From: JACDAN01 sp963834825
Lineage (GTDB): Bacteria; Actinomycetota; Thermoleophilia; Gaiellales; Gaiellaceae
Assembly (NCBI GenBank): GCA_963834825.1
Contig: CAWICZ010000012.1
Span: forward strand, 1-64,000
Length of the DNA stretch: 64,000 nt
Reading direction: 5' to 3'
Shown here: positions 44,907 to 52,324 of the stretch, in pieces
Layout: each line of letters starts with the position of its first letter
Position numbering within the stretch: position 1 is the stretch's first letter
Translations under genes and position numbers: made by a program
The notes under the pieces: generated by a model
Told to the model about the DNA's origin: nothing
What the model saw: only the letters and a program-made list of their open reading frames with translations
The model's database searches: none

Positions 44907-45523
44907 TTCAGGCCGACGAGGCGGAGTCCGGCGTGCACCTTGTAGCGGCGGTTGACGTTGAGCAGCACGGCCGTCATCCCCTCGAGCGCACGTGCGTTCG
45001 CGAGCGGGCCGGCGTCGATCGCCCGTCCCCTGACCAAGCGTGCGGCGAGCTCGAGCGCGAGCTCCTTCGCGCGCTCGTCGTCGCCGCAGACGAGGACGTC
45101 CTCTTCGGGCGGGTTCTCCGCGGTCAGGTGGGCGGCCGCAAGCGACTGGAGTCCCGCCGCGACGGGCGCGTCGACGACGTCCTGGACGGCTTCGGCCAGC
45201 GAGCGCGACTCGCGGCCGGGCAGCACTCCGTTCTCGGTGAAGGTGAGGTCGCTGGCGACGCAGAGGAGCGGCGTCGTTCCCAGCACCGGCGCGAGCGTGC
45301 GGGCCGTCTCCAGCGCGGCGTTCGAGCGGACGGCGAGGATGACGAGGTCGGCTCCGGCGGCCGCATCCTCGTTCGCAGCGCCCTCGACGCCGATCACCGC
45401 GGCGATCTCCTTGGCGCGCGAGGCATCCCGCGAGCCGATCACGACCTCTCGTCCGAGCGCGTGGAGCCGCTCGGCCAGCGCGCGGCCGAAGGCGCCCGTG
45501 CCGCCCATGATCGCGATCCTCAT
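44903..45523 (-). CDS. npdG: NADPH-dependent F420 reductase
   Basis: A 206-residue enzyme that reduces F420 with NADPH or the reverse. The Rossmann start IMGGTGAFGRALAERLHALG, the NADP-recognising IGSRDASRAKE and LAVRSNAALET identify the Fno/NpdG family. The C-terminal LLNVNRRYKVHAGLRL is typical too. It sits between cofD and cofE with ATGA overlaps on both sides, so cofactor synthesis and reduction are co-produced. Confidence 0.92.
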   Translation of the reverse strand: MRIAIMGGTGAFGRALAERLHALGREVVIGSRDASRAKEIAAVIGVEGAANEDAAAGADLVILAVRSNAALETARTLAPVLGTTPLLCVASDLTFTENGVLPGRESRSLAEAVQDVVDAPVAAGLQSLAAAHLTAENPPEEDVLVCGDDERAKELALELAARLVRGRAIDAGPLANARALEGMTAVLLNVNRRYKVHAGLRLVGLK

Positions 45524-46440
45524 CGAAGCGCGGCCGCAGCCTCCAGCGCGGTCTCGGCAACGCGGCGGCGTGCGGCGGCGTCGCTCATCAGCGTTCGCGT
45601 GACCAGCGGCCGCACGTCGAGCTCGACCTCCCCGTCACTCTCGTCGTAGACCAGAGCGTCGATCAGGCCCTTGTAACACTGTGTTACTTGGAACGGGCCC
45701 GTGCCGCCTTTGAACCGTTTCAGCATCCGGTCGGCGGGGCCCTTGACCGCACGCCCGCCGATCAAGGGACTGACGGCGACCGCCGGGACGCGCCGCTCGG
45801 CGATGGCCGCGCGAATCGGCTCGACGGCGAGGATCGGCCCGATGCTGACGAACGGGTTGCTCGGCGCGATCGCGATCAGATCTGCCTCCGTCAGGGCTTC
45901 GAGGACGCCAGGCGCAGGCCGAGCCGTCTCCGCGCCCTCGAAGCGGACGCCGAGCGCCTCGGGCTCGTGCCGCTCGCGCACGAACCACTCCTGGAAGCTG
46001 AGCTCCCCGCCCTCGACCTGGATCCAGGTGCGAAGCCGGTCGTCGGTCGCGGCGAGGATCCGGGCACGGATCCCCAGCGCGCGGGCGAAACGCTCCGTGA
46101 TGGTCGAGAGCGGCTCGCCGCGGTCGAGCGCCTGGGCCCGGGCGAGATGGAGGCCGATGTCCCTGTCGCCGAGCTGGAACCAGGCATCGGCGCCGAGGTC
46201 GCGCGCGACGCTGAGCGCAGCCCAGGTTTCGCCGGCGCGTCCCCAGCCGCGTTCTTCGTCGGCAACGCCGCCCAGGGTGTAGAGGAGCGTGTCGACGTCC
46301 GGCGAGACGTGCAGGCCGAAGGCGTCGAGGTCGTCGCCGACGTTCGCGATCACCGTCACCCCGGCGGGATCGACGACGTCGAGCAGACCCTGGACGAACC
46401 GCGCGCCGCCGATTCCGCCGCTCAGGACGGCGACGTTCAC
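45520..46440 (-). CDS. cofD: 2-phospho-L-lactate/phosphoenolpyruvate transferase (CofD/FbiA)
   Basis: A 306-residue enzyme that joins the guanylylated three-carbon acid to the deazaflavin Fo, giving F420-0 or dehydro-F420-0. Features are AVLSGGIGGARFVQGL, NVGDDLDAFGLHVSPDVDT, WFQLGDRDIGLHLARAQ, IAPSNPFVSIGPIL and VAVSPLIGGRAVKGPADRM. Length is normal. Overlaps with cofC and npdG are both ATGA. A 15-bp palindrome lies inside its 3' third (45673-45687). In bacteria, phosphoenolpyruvate rather than 2-phospholactate is the usual precursor. Confidence 0.96.
   Translation of the reverse strand: MNVAVLSGGIGGARFVQGLLDVVDPAGVTVIANVGDDLDAFGLHVSPDVDTLLYTLGGVADEERGWGRAGETWAALSVARDLGADAWFQLGDRDIGLHLARAQALDRGEPLSTITERFARALGIRARILAATDDRLRTWIQVEGGELSFQEWFVRERHEPEALGVRFEGAETARPAPGVLEALTEADLIAIAPSNPFVSIGPILAVEPIRAAIAERRVPAVAVSPLIGGRAVKGPADRMLKRFKGGTGPFQVTQCYKGLIDALVYDESDGEVELDVRPLVTRTLMSDAAARRRVAETALEAAAALR
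45673..45687. promoter_or_regulatory. Perfect 15-bp palindrome within cofD
   Basis: GTAACAC and GTGTTAC are perfect arms around one T. It is AT-rich for this genome and encodes an ordinary stretch (VTQCYK), so it could be a TetR-type operator or chance. It lies inside the operon, about 150 nt upstream of npdG. Confidence 0.3.
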
Positions 46441-46997
46441 CGGGCGAGCCGTTCGAGCTCGTCGACGGTGTCGACATCGCGCGCGAGCCCGGGCACGCCG
46501 AACTCGACCGCCTCGACGCCGAGCCCCTCGGCGTGGGCCAGGAAGCGGGCAGCGCTGCCGGGCCCGTAGAGCGGCGCGAAGAGGCCGGGCCGCGACAGAG
46601 CGAGTGCGTTCGTCGTCCCGTCCGGCGCCGGCGTGATCGCGATCCCGTCCTCAGGCATCGCTCCGAGGAGGGCGAGGAGGTCGCGCGGCTGTGCCTCTGG
46701 GAGGTCGGCGTTGACGACGAGCACCGGCCATTCCGGCGCGACTTCGAGCGCCGCCGCGACCGCGGCACCTTGTCCCTGGCCCGGGTCGTCCACGACCTCG
46801 ATCCCGTGCTCGGCCGCCAGCGCGCGGGCGCAATCGGCGTCCGTCTCGGTGACGAGGATCGTCGGGCCGACGGCGACCGCCGCGTTGATCACGCTGGCGA
46901 GCATGCGGTGCGCAAGCTGGCCGCGCGCTTCCTCGTCGAGCGGTTCAAGGCGGCGTTTGGCAGACGCGGCGCGGAACGGCACGACGACGCTGGCCAC
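46437..46997 (-). CDS. cofC: 2-phospho-L-lactate/PEP guanylyltransferase (CofC/FbiD)
   Basis: A 186-residue nucleotidyltransferase that activates phosphoenolpyruvate (or phospholactate) with GTP for F420 synthesis. Motifs are VVPFRAASAKRRLEPL (nucleotide-binding loop), ILVTETDADCA, VVDDPGQGQGAAVAAALEV and VLVVNADLPEAQPRDL (metal-binding Asp). It is the first gene of the F420 operon and is divergent from polX with only 18 nt between starts, so its promoter must lie within or next to the polX start. The Fo synthase gene is not in this window. Confidence 0.93.
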   Translation of the reverse strand: MASVVVPFRAASAKRRLEPLDEEARGQLAHRMLASVINAAVAVGPTILVTETDADCARALAAEHGIEVVDDPGQGQGAAVAAALEVAPEWPVLVVNADLPEAQPRDLLALLGAMPEDGIAITPAPDGTTNALALSRPGLFAPLYGPGSAARFLAHAEGLGVEAVEFGVPGLARDVDTVDELERLAR

Positions 46998-47015
46998 GAC
47001 CGAGAGACTATCGCC

Positions 47016-47729
47016 ATGCCCGCGGCTCGCGAACCGAACAACGCCGACTACGCCGCCAAGCTCGACTCATTCGCCACGCTGCTCGAGCTGGCGGGCGCGA
47101 ACAGCTACAGCGTCCGGGCGTACCGGCGCGCCGCGGAGCTTGTGCGCGAGTCGCCCGTCCCGGTCGGCGACCTCGTCCGCTCGGGGCGGGTCAGAGAGCT
47201 GCGCGGCGTCGGCCCGTCGATCGAGGCGCGCCTGCGCGAGCTGGTCGAGACCGGCGAGCTGCACGAGCTGCAGGAGCTCGAGGAGCGCATCTCGCCTGAC
47301 CTCGTCGGCGTCGGCCGGATGCTCGGCCTGAGTGCGAAGCAATCAGTGGAGATCGGCGAGGCGCTGGGCGTACGGACGTTCGACGAGCTGCGGGCGGCGG
47401 CGGACGCTGGACGGCTCCAGGAGGTGCCGGGAATCGGTCCGAAGAAGGAGGCGCAGCTTCGCGCGGCGATTGCCCGCGGGGTCTCGGCTGGGCGACCGAC
47501 CCGCGCGCTGCTCCTGAATCGCGGCCTGGCGCTGACGAGGGAGATCGCTCAGGCGATGGGCGGCGAGCCGGCCGGCGATGCACGCCGGTTCCGGGACCGC
47601 TGCGAGCACCTCGCCGTGGTCGTCAGCGGCCGAGGATGCCGCCGAGACGATCGGACGCTTCGGGCAGCTCCCGCAGATCGTCACGCTCGTCGAGGCAGAG
47701 GACCAGCGGGCCGTCGGCGTCACCGTTGA
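47016..47729 (+). CDS. polX: DNA polymerase X family protein (PolX-like), N-terminal part of frameshifted gene
   Basis: From ATG 47016 the N-terminal part has the HhH/8-kDa-like region (DYAAKLDSFATLLELAGANS, YRRAAELVRES) and two helix-hairpin-helix motifs (RELRGVGPSIEARLREL; LQEVPGIGPKKEAQLRAAI). Around 47625 the frame must shift by one extra base to reach the C-terminal part; the residues read here after about 47630 are spurious. The polymerase active-site region reads GEPAGDARRFRDRCEHLAVV, where PolX normally has G-S-x-R-R and an aspartate pair. Polymerase activity is therefore doubtful. It is divergent from cofC. Confidence 0.8.
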   Translation: MPAAREPNNADYAAKLDSFATLLELAGANSYSVRAYRRAAELVRESPVPVGDLVRSGRVRELRGVGPSIEARLRELVETGELHELQELEERISPDLVGVGRMLGLSAKQSVEIGEALGVRTFDELRAAADAGRLQEVPGIGPKKEAQLRAAIARGVSAGRPTRALLLNRGLALTREIAQAMGGEPAGDARRFRDRCEHLAVVVSGRGCRRDDRTLRAAPADRHARRGRGPAGRRRHR

Positions 47730-48672
47730 CGGGGTCGCGGTCGAGCTCGTGGTCGCGACTTCTCGGGCGGCGGGGACCGCGCTCGTCCGCGCGACCGGGT
47801 CGGCGGAGTACGTCGAGGCGCTGGAACCGCTGCCGGAGGCTGCGGCCGAGCCGGAGGTGTACGAGCGGCTCGGGATCCCGTGGTGCCCGCCGGAGCTGCG
47901 AGAGCAGCCGTTCCGGGGCGAGCCTCCGCCGCTCGTCGAGCTCTCGGACCTCCGTGGGGACCTGCACTGCCACACGACCTGGTCGGACGGCCGTGGGACG
48001 GTCGAGGAGATGGGTCGGACGGCGCAGGAGCTCGGCTACGAGTACCTGGCGATCTGCGACCACACCGTCTCCGTCACGGTCGTTCCGGGCCTGACCGCAG
48101 ACATGGTGCGGCAGCAAGGCGAGGAGATCGCCGCCGCCAACGAGGTGCTCGCGCCGTTCCGGATCCTGCGCGGGATCGAGTGCGACATCCGCGCCGACGG
48201 CGAGCTCGACCTCCCGGACGACGTGCTCGCCGAGCTCGACTGGGTGATGGCCAGCGTGCACGCCGGCCAGCGCGGGTCGAAGGAGCAGCTGACGGCGCGC
48301 ACTCTGTCGGCGGTCTACAACCCGCACGTCTCGGCGATCAGCCATCCGACCGGCCGGCTGATCGACCGCCGCCCGCCGAACGCGGTCGACCTGGATCGCC
48401 TGTTCGAAGCCTGTCTCGAGACCGGCACCGCGCTGGAGACGAACGGTCTGCCGGACCGCCTCGACCTCAAGGACGAGCACATCCGCCGCGCGATCGAGGC
48501 CGGCATCCCGATCGTCGCCTCGACGGACGCCCATTCCACGCGAGGCCTCGGCAACATCCTCCTCGCTCTCGGCACCGCCCGGCGGGGGTGGGCGACGGCC
48601 GCGGACATCGTCAACACGCGCCCGCTGGATCAGATTCTCGCGTCGAAGAAGCCCGGCGTCCCACGGCGCTAG
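47578..48672 (+). CDS. polX: PolX-like protein, C-terminal part with PHP domain
   Basis: Meaningful sequence begins near 47630 (AAEDAAETIGRFGQLPQIVT). It covers the rest of the degenerate polymerase region (ATGSAEYVEAL in place of TGSKxHN) and PEVYERLGIPWCPPELRE. A complete PHP domain follows: DLRGDLHCHTTWSDGRG, LAICDHTVS, GIECDIRADGELDLPD, VMASVHAG, SAISHPTGRLI and STDAHSTRGLG. All His/Asp metal ligands of the PHP phosphoesterase appear intact. The product, once joined with the part above, would be a PHP exonuclease with HhH motifs and an impaired polymerase domain. Confidence 0.82.
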   Translation: MHAGSGTAASTSPWSSAAEDAAETIGRFGQLPQIVTLVEAEDQRAVGVTVDGVAVELVVATSRAAGTALVRATGSAEYVEALEPLPEAAAEPEVYERLGIPWCPPELREQPFRGEPPPLVELSDLRGDLHCHTTWSDGRGTVEEMGRTAQELGYEYLAICDHTVSVTVVPGLTADMVRQQGEEIAAANEVLAPFRILRGIECDIRADGELDLPDDVLAELDWVMASVHAGQRGSKEQLTARTLSAVYNPHVSAISHPTGRLIDRRPPNAVDLDRLFEACLETGTALETNGLPDRLDLKDEHIRRAIEAGIPIVASTDAHSTRGLGNILLALGTARRGWATAADIVNTRPLDQILASKKPGVPRR

Positions 48673-48684
48673 CAGCGCTTCGAT

Positions 48685-48755
48685 TGGGGTCAGACCCCAT
48701 CACGAAGGTGAGCTGTGGAAGAAACGCGACGGTTTCCGATCAGGGTCTGACCCCA
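48685..48755. repeat. 71-bp inverted-repeat element (GGGGTCAGACCCC type)
   Basis: TGGGGTCAGACCC (48685-48697) is the exact reverse complement of GGGTCTGACCCCA (48743-48755). The similarity extends imperfectly outward (AGCGC...TTCG outside both arms). It occupies the 140-nt gap between polX and the convergent small gene. It looks like a miniature, non-autonomous mobile or REP-like element. Confidence 0.65.
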
Positions 48756-48812
48756 GCGAATCGGCGCTGCGGCCCGACCCTGCAGCCGAACGCCGGACTA
48801 CCGCCGGCCGGC

Positions 48813-49091
48813 CTAGCCGGGCTGCGAGCCCGGCCCCGACCTGATCCACTCGCGCAGGTCGTACCAGTGCGTCGCGCGGAGCGCTTCGCCGATCCGCTCG
48901 TCCGTGTGCTCGTGGTTGAACACGTTGTGCTCGAGGTCGGCGCAGATCTCGATTCCGTCGAGCGAGACGTCGCCGAAGCTCACAAGCGCCTCACCGGGAA
49001 GTTGGGCCTCGGCGACCAAGTAGTGCTTGAAATGCAGGTCGGGCGCCAGCTCGAGCAGGGCGGGCCAATCGGGACAGCTGCGCGCACTCAT
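48813..49091 (-). CDS. Small conserved protein coupled to ferrochelatase
   Basis: A 92-residue soluble protein whose ATG overlaps the ferrochelatase stop (ATGA). It is rich in His and acidic residues (LHFKHYLVAEAQLP, EICADLEHNVFNHEHTDERI, THWYDLREW). The His/Asp/Glu content could bind metal or heme. I do not recognise a named family. Strict coupling to the hem operon suggests a heme-related or ferrochelatase-related role, by inference. A sequence-neutral downstream gap carries the inverted-repeat element. Confidence 0.65.
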   Translation of the reverse strand: MSARSCPDWPALLELAPDLHFKHYLVAEAQLPGEALVSFGDVSLDGIEICADLEHNVFNHEHTDERIGEALRATHWYDLREWIRSGPGSQPG

Positions 49092-49966
49092 CGCGCCGCC
49101 GACGGTACCCGAACGGCTTGCCGCACCAGCGCCGCGAGCGCGCCGATGAACGCAGGATCGTCGTTCAGCGACTCGATCCGGTGGAGCTCGAGTCCGAGCG
49201 CCGCCGCCCGCTCACGTGCCTCGACGTCCAGGTCCCAGAGGATCTCCAGGTGGTCGGAGACGAAGCCGACCGGCGCGACCAGGACGCTTCGCACACCCCG
49301 CGACGCCAGCTTGTCGAGCTCCTCCAGGATGTCCGGCCCGAGCCACGGCTCCCCGGTCGCGCTCGCGCTCTGGAACGCGAACGACCAGCGCTCGAGGCTT
49401 GCTCGCTCCGCGATCAGCCGCGACGTCTCCAGGAGCTGATCACGATAGGGATCGCCCATCGCGAGGATCCGCTCGGGCAGCGAGTGCGCCGTGAAGACCA
49501 CGTGCGCATCGGTTCCCCGGACGCGCTCGGCGAGGACGTCGAGGTACGGCCCATGGTCGTGCCAGCTCTCGACGAAGCGCAGCTCGGTGCCGGCGTCCAG
49601 CGCCGCCTCCAACCGCTCGCGATAGCCGGCGATGGACAGTGCCGAGAAGTGCGGCGCAAGCACGAGCCCAACGATCCGATCGGCTCCACCGTCCTGCGCT
49701 GCGCGAGCCGCCTCGGCGATCCGAGGCCGCGAGTGCTTCATCCCCACGTGCACCGGGAGGCCGAGCTCCAGCTCCAGCGCCGCCCGCTGCCGTTCTGTGA
49801 TCTCCGCGAGCGGCGAGCTCCCGCCGATGCGCCGATAGCGCTCCGTCAGCTCCTCGACCGCCTTGTCCGAGACGGGCCGGCCCTCGCGGATGTCCTCGAG
49901 GTACGGACGGATGCCGCCGATCCCCTCGGGCGAGCCGTAGGCCATGAGAACGATCGCGGTGCTCAC
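49088..49966 (-). CDS. cpfC: Ferrochelatase (coproporphyrin III ferrochelatase type)
   Basis: A 292-residue enzyme inserting Fe2+ into a porphyrin. Features are IVLMAYGSPEGIGGIRPYLEDI, GGSSPLAEITERQ, APHFSALSIAGYRERL, VFTAHSLPERI (catalytic His), SFAFQSASATGEPWLGPDI and APVGFVSDHLEILWDLD. Gram-positive and actinobacterial enzymes of this length act on coproporphyrin III. hemE lies upstream with an ATGA overlap. No [2Fe-2S] Cys cluster is present. Confidence 0.95.
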   Translation of the reverse strand: MSTAIVLMAYGSPEGIGGIRPYLEDIREGRPVSDKAVEELTERYRRIGGSSPLAEITERQRAALELELGLPVHVGMKHSRPRIAEAARAAQDGGADRIVGLVLAPHFSALSIAGYRERLEAALDAGTELRFVESWHDHGPYLDVLAERVRGTDAHVVFTAHSLPERILAMGDPYRDQLLETSRLIAERASLERWSFAFQSASATGEPWLGPDILEELDKLASRGVRSVLVAPVGFVSDHLEILWDLDVEARERAAALGLELHRIESLNDDPAFIGALAALVRQAVRVPSAAR

Positions 49967-51018
49967 GCCGGCACGGCAGCGGTGCGCTCGTGCACGAGTG
50001 CACGAACCCGCCCGAGCACTGCCGGATCGGTCTCCGGCAAGACCCCGTGACCGAGATTGAAGATGTGCCCGGGTCGGCCGCCCGCCGCGCGTAGGACCGC
50101 GTCAGCCCCCGCCTCGACCCGCTCCCAGGGCCCGAGCAGCACCGCGGGATCGAGGTTCCCCTGAACGCCCCGGTCGTGGCCAACACGCGCCCACCCGTCA
50201 TCCAGAGGCACGCGCCAGTCGAGGCCGATCACGTCGCCGCCCGCGGCCGCCATCGACTCGAGCAGGTGCGCCGTCCCGGTCCCGAAGTGGATCGTCGGCA
50301 CGGCGAGCCCGCCGAGGATCCTCTCGGAGTACGGCGCGACGAACTCCTCGTAGTCCTCGACCGAGAGCGCACCGACCCAGCTGTCGAAGAGCTGGATCGC
50401 GTCCGCCCCCACCTCCACCTTCGCCCGGACGTAGCGGAGAAACGTCTCGCTGAGACGAGCCATCAGCTCGTGCCAGACCTCCGGCGAGCCGTACATGCAC
50501 CGCTTCGTCTTCACGAAGTCACGCGTCGGCTTGCCCTCGATCAGGTAGCCGGCGACGGTGAACGGGCCGCCGCAGAACCCGATCAGCGCCTTCTCGGCCG
50601 GGAGCGCCTCGCGCACGAGCCGGACGGCCTCGAGCACGAACGGCACCGACTCCTCCGGCTCCGGGACCCGCAGCCGCCGCACGTCCTCGAGCGACTCGAT
50701 CGGCCGCTCGACCACGGGCCCGATGCCCTCGACGAGCTCAACGCCGACGCCCATCCCGAGGACCGGGAGCATGATGTCGGCGAACATCACGGCCGCATCG
50801 ACGCCGTGCGCCTCGACCGGCTCGAGCGTGACCTCGGCGCAGAGCTCCGGCTGCCGGCACACCTCGAAGAGCGAGAACCGCTTCCGGGTCTCCCGGTAGC
50901 CGGGCAGCGTTCGCCCAGCCTGCCGCATGAACCAGACCGGCGTGCGGTCGACCGGCTCGCGGCGCGCGGCCCGCACGAGCAGCGGCCGCACCCCCGTCGT
51001 GGAGGATGTAGTAGACAC
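49963..51018 (-). CDS. hemE: Uroporphyrinogen decarboxylase
   Basis: This enzyme removes four carboxyl groups from uroporphyrinogen III, giving coproporphyrinogen III. The start is placed at GTG 51018 (351 residues), because TAGACT lies 8 nt upstream and longer frames run into the divergent gene. Motifs are RTPVWFMRQAGRTLPGYRE (substrate-binding, near the N-terminus), FADIMLPVLGMGVGVEL, GFCGGPFTVAGYLIEG, QLFDSWVGALS and FNLGHGVLPETDP. It is first in a hemE-cpfC-small ORF operon. Confidence 0.95.
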   Translation of the reverse strand: MSTTSSTTGVRPLLVRAARREPVDRTPVWFMRQAGRTLPGYRETRKRFSLFEVCRQPELCAEVTLEPVEAHGVDAAVMFADIMLPVLGMGVGVELVEGIGPVVERPIESLEDVRRLRVPEPEESVPFVLEAVRLVREALPAEKALIGFCGGPFTVAGYLIEGKPTRDFVKTKRCMYGSPEVWHELMARLSETFLRYVRAKVEVGADAIQLFDSWVGALSVEDYEEFVAPYSERILGGLAVPTIHFGTGTAHLLESMAAAGGDVIGLDWRVPLDDGWARVGHDRGVQGNLDPAVLLGPWERVEAGADAVLRAAGGRPGHIFNLGHGVLPETDPAVLGRVRALVHERTAAVPA

Positions 51019-51043
51019 GGCGGGCCAGTCTAGGCACAAGACC

Positions 51044-52021
51044 ATGCGCAATCTCCGAGTTGGAATCGACGTCTCGCCGCTCGAGCTGACCGGCGCCGGT
51101 ACGGCGCGTTACCTCCGAAACCTGCTCGCCGCGCTCGAGCGCGAGCCGGGCCTCGAGCTGCGGCGCCACCGTTTCCCCGGGTCGTCCCGGGCGGCGAAGA
51201 TCGCCCGCGACACGACCTGGTACCTCGGCGCGCTGCCGGTCGCCGCCCGCTCGGACGACGTGCTCCACGTCCCCGGCCATCGCGGGCCGCTGCTCTCCGC
51301 GGCGCCGCTCGTCGTCACGATCCACGACCTCGCCGTCCTCCGCCACCCGGAGGCGTTCAACCGCTGGACGCGGACGTACAGCCGCACCTTCCTCCCCCGC
51401 CTTGCCCGCTCGGCGACGCGCGTGATCGCCGTCTCGCAGTTCACGGCACGGGAGGCGGTCGAGCTGCTCGGGATCGACGAGGAGCGCGTGCACGTGATCC
51501 CCCACGGCGTCGAGGCGCCCTTCGAGCCCGAAGGCGAGGCAGCCGAAGGCGACTACGTCCTGGCGGTCGGCACGCTCGAGCCGCGCAAGAACCTGCCGCG
51601 GGTCGTCCTCGCCGCCGATCGCGCCGGCGTCGAGCTGCGGGTCGTCGGTGCGCCGGGCTGGGGAGAGGTCGGCGTCGAATCGGCCGGCTTCGTCTCCGAC
51701 GACGAGCTCGCGCGTCTCTACCGGGGCGCGGCGTGCCTCGTCTACCCGTCGGTCTACGAAGGCTTCGGGCTCCCCGTCCTGGAGGCGATGGCCTGCGGGA
51801 CGCCGGTCGTGACGAGCAGGAACACCGCACTGGCGGAGCTGGCTGGCGAGGCCGCAGTCCTCGTCGACCCGCTGGACGTCGAGGCGATCGCCGCGGGCAT
51901 CGCGGAGGCAGCGCGGCGGCGAGAGGAGCTACGCGCCGCCGGGCTCGACCGCGCGCACTCCTTCACGTGGGAAGCGGCGGCGCACGCCACGGCCGAGACC
52001 TACCGCGAGGCGGCTGCTTGA
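51044..52021 (+). CDS. Glycosyltransferase family 4 (GT-B)
   Basis: A 325-residue glycosyltransferase from ATG 51044. The N-terminal domain starts MRNLRVGIDVSPLELTGAGT. The C-terminal domain contains YVLAVGTLEPRKNLPRVV, the sugar-nucleotide site VYPSVYEGFGLPVLEAMACG (E-x7-E type) and TPVVTSRNTALAELAG. It is a retaining GT-B enzyme of the RfaB/WbaZ class. It opens the polysaccharide cluster, divergent from hemE. The donor and acceptor sugars cannot be told. Confidence 0.9.
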   Translation: MRNLRVGIDVSPLELTGAGTARYLRNLLAALEREPGLELRRHRFPGSSRAAKIARDTTWYLGALPVAARSDDVLHVPGHRGPLLSAAPLVVTIHDLAVLRHPEAFNRWTRTYSRTFLPRLARSATRVIAVSQFTAREAVELLGIDEERVHVIPHGVEAPFEPEGEAAEGDYVLAVGTLEPRKNLPRVVLAADRAGVELRVVGAPGWGEVGVESAGFVSDDELARLYRGAACLVYPSVYEGFGLPVLEAMACGTPVVTSRNTALAELAGEAAVLVDPLDVEAIAAGIAEAARRREELRAAGLDRAHSFTWEAAAHATAETYREAAA

Positions 52022-52047
52022 CATCAGTACATCGATAAAGTTGGTGC

Positions 52048-52053
52048 TATGAT
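52048..52053 (+). promoter_or_regulatory. -10 element TATGAT of a leaderless vapBC transcript
   Basis: TATGAT ends 7 nt before ATG 52061, giving a leaderless start for vapB. A TTGACA at 52018-52023 is also present, but the 24-nt spacing to this -10 is too long, so the true -35 is unclear. The local AT-rich patch stands out. Confidence 0.4.
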
Positions 52054-52060
52054 GCCTAGG

Positions 52061-52324
52061 ATGCGGACGACGGTGACACTCGACCCAGACCTAGCCGCAA
52101 AGCTGCGGGCGCTCGCGAGTGAGCGTGGCGTTTCCTTCAAGGAAGCGCTGAACAGCACGCTGCGGCGCGGCTTGACGAGCGGCGGCGGGAGCTCCAAGCG
52201 CCGTTACCGGCTCGACTCACGCCGGCTGGGCCTACGCCCGGGGGTCGACCTCGAGCACGCACTCCGTCTCGCAGGTGAGCTCGAGGACGCGGAGACGATC
52301 CGCAAGCTCGAGCTCCGCAAGTGA
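52061..52324 (+). CDS. vapB: VapB-type antitoxin (ribbon-helix-helix)
   Basis: An 87-residue protein from ATG 52061; upstream ATGs at 52049 and 52052 are close. The N-terminus MRTTVTLDPDLAAKLRALAS and VSFKEALNSTLRRGL form a ribbon-helix-helix DNA-binding unit. The C-terminus (LEHALRLAGELEDAETIRKL) would wrap the toxin. The stop overlaps the toxin start by 4 nt (GTGA). It neutralises VapC and should repress the operon. Confidence 0.85.
   Translation: MRTTVTLDPDLAAKLRALASERGVSFKEALNSTLRRGLTSGGGSSKRRYRLDSRRLGLRPGVDLEHALRLAGELEDAETIRKLELRK

Noticed and set aside
52018..52023. TTGACA as the -35 of the vapBC promoter
   Set aside because: The spacing to the TATGAT -10 is 24 nt, too long for a normal promoter.
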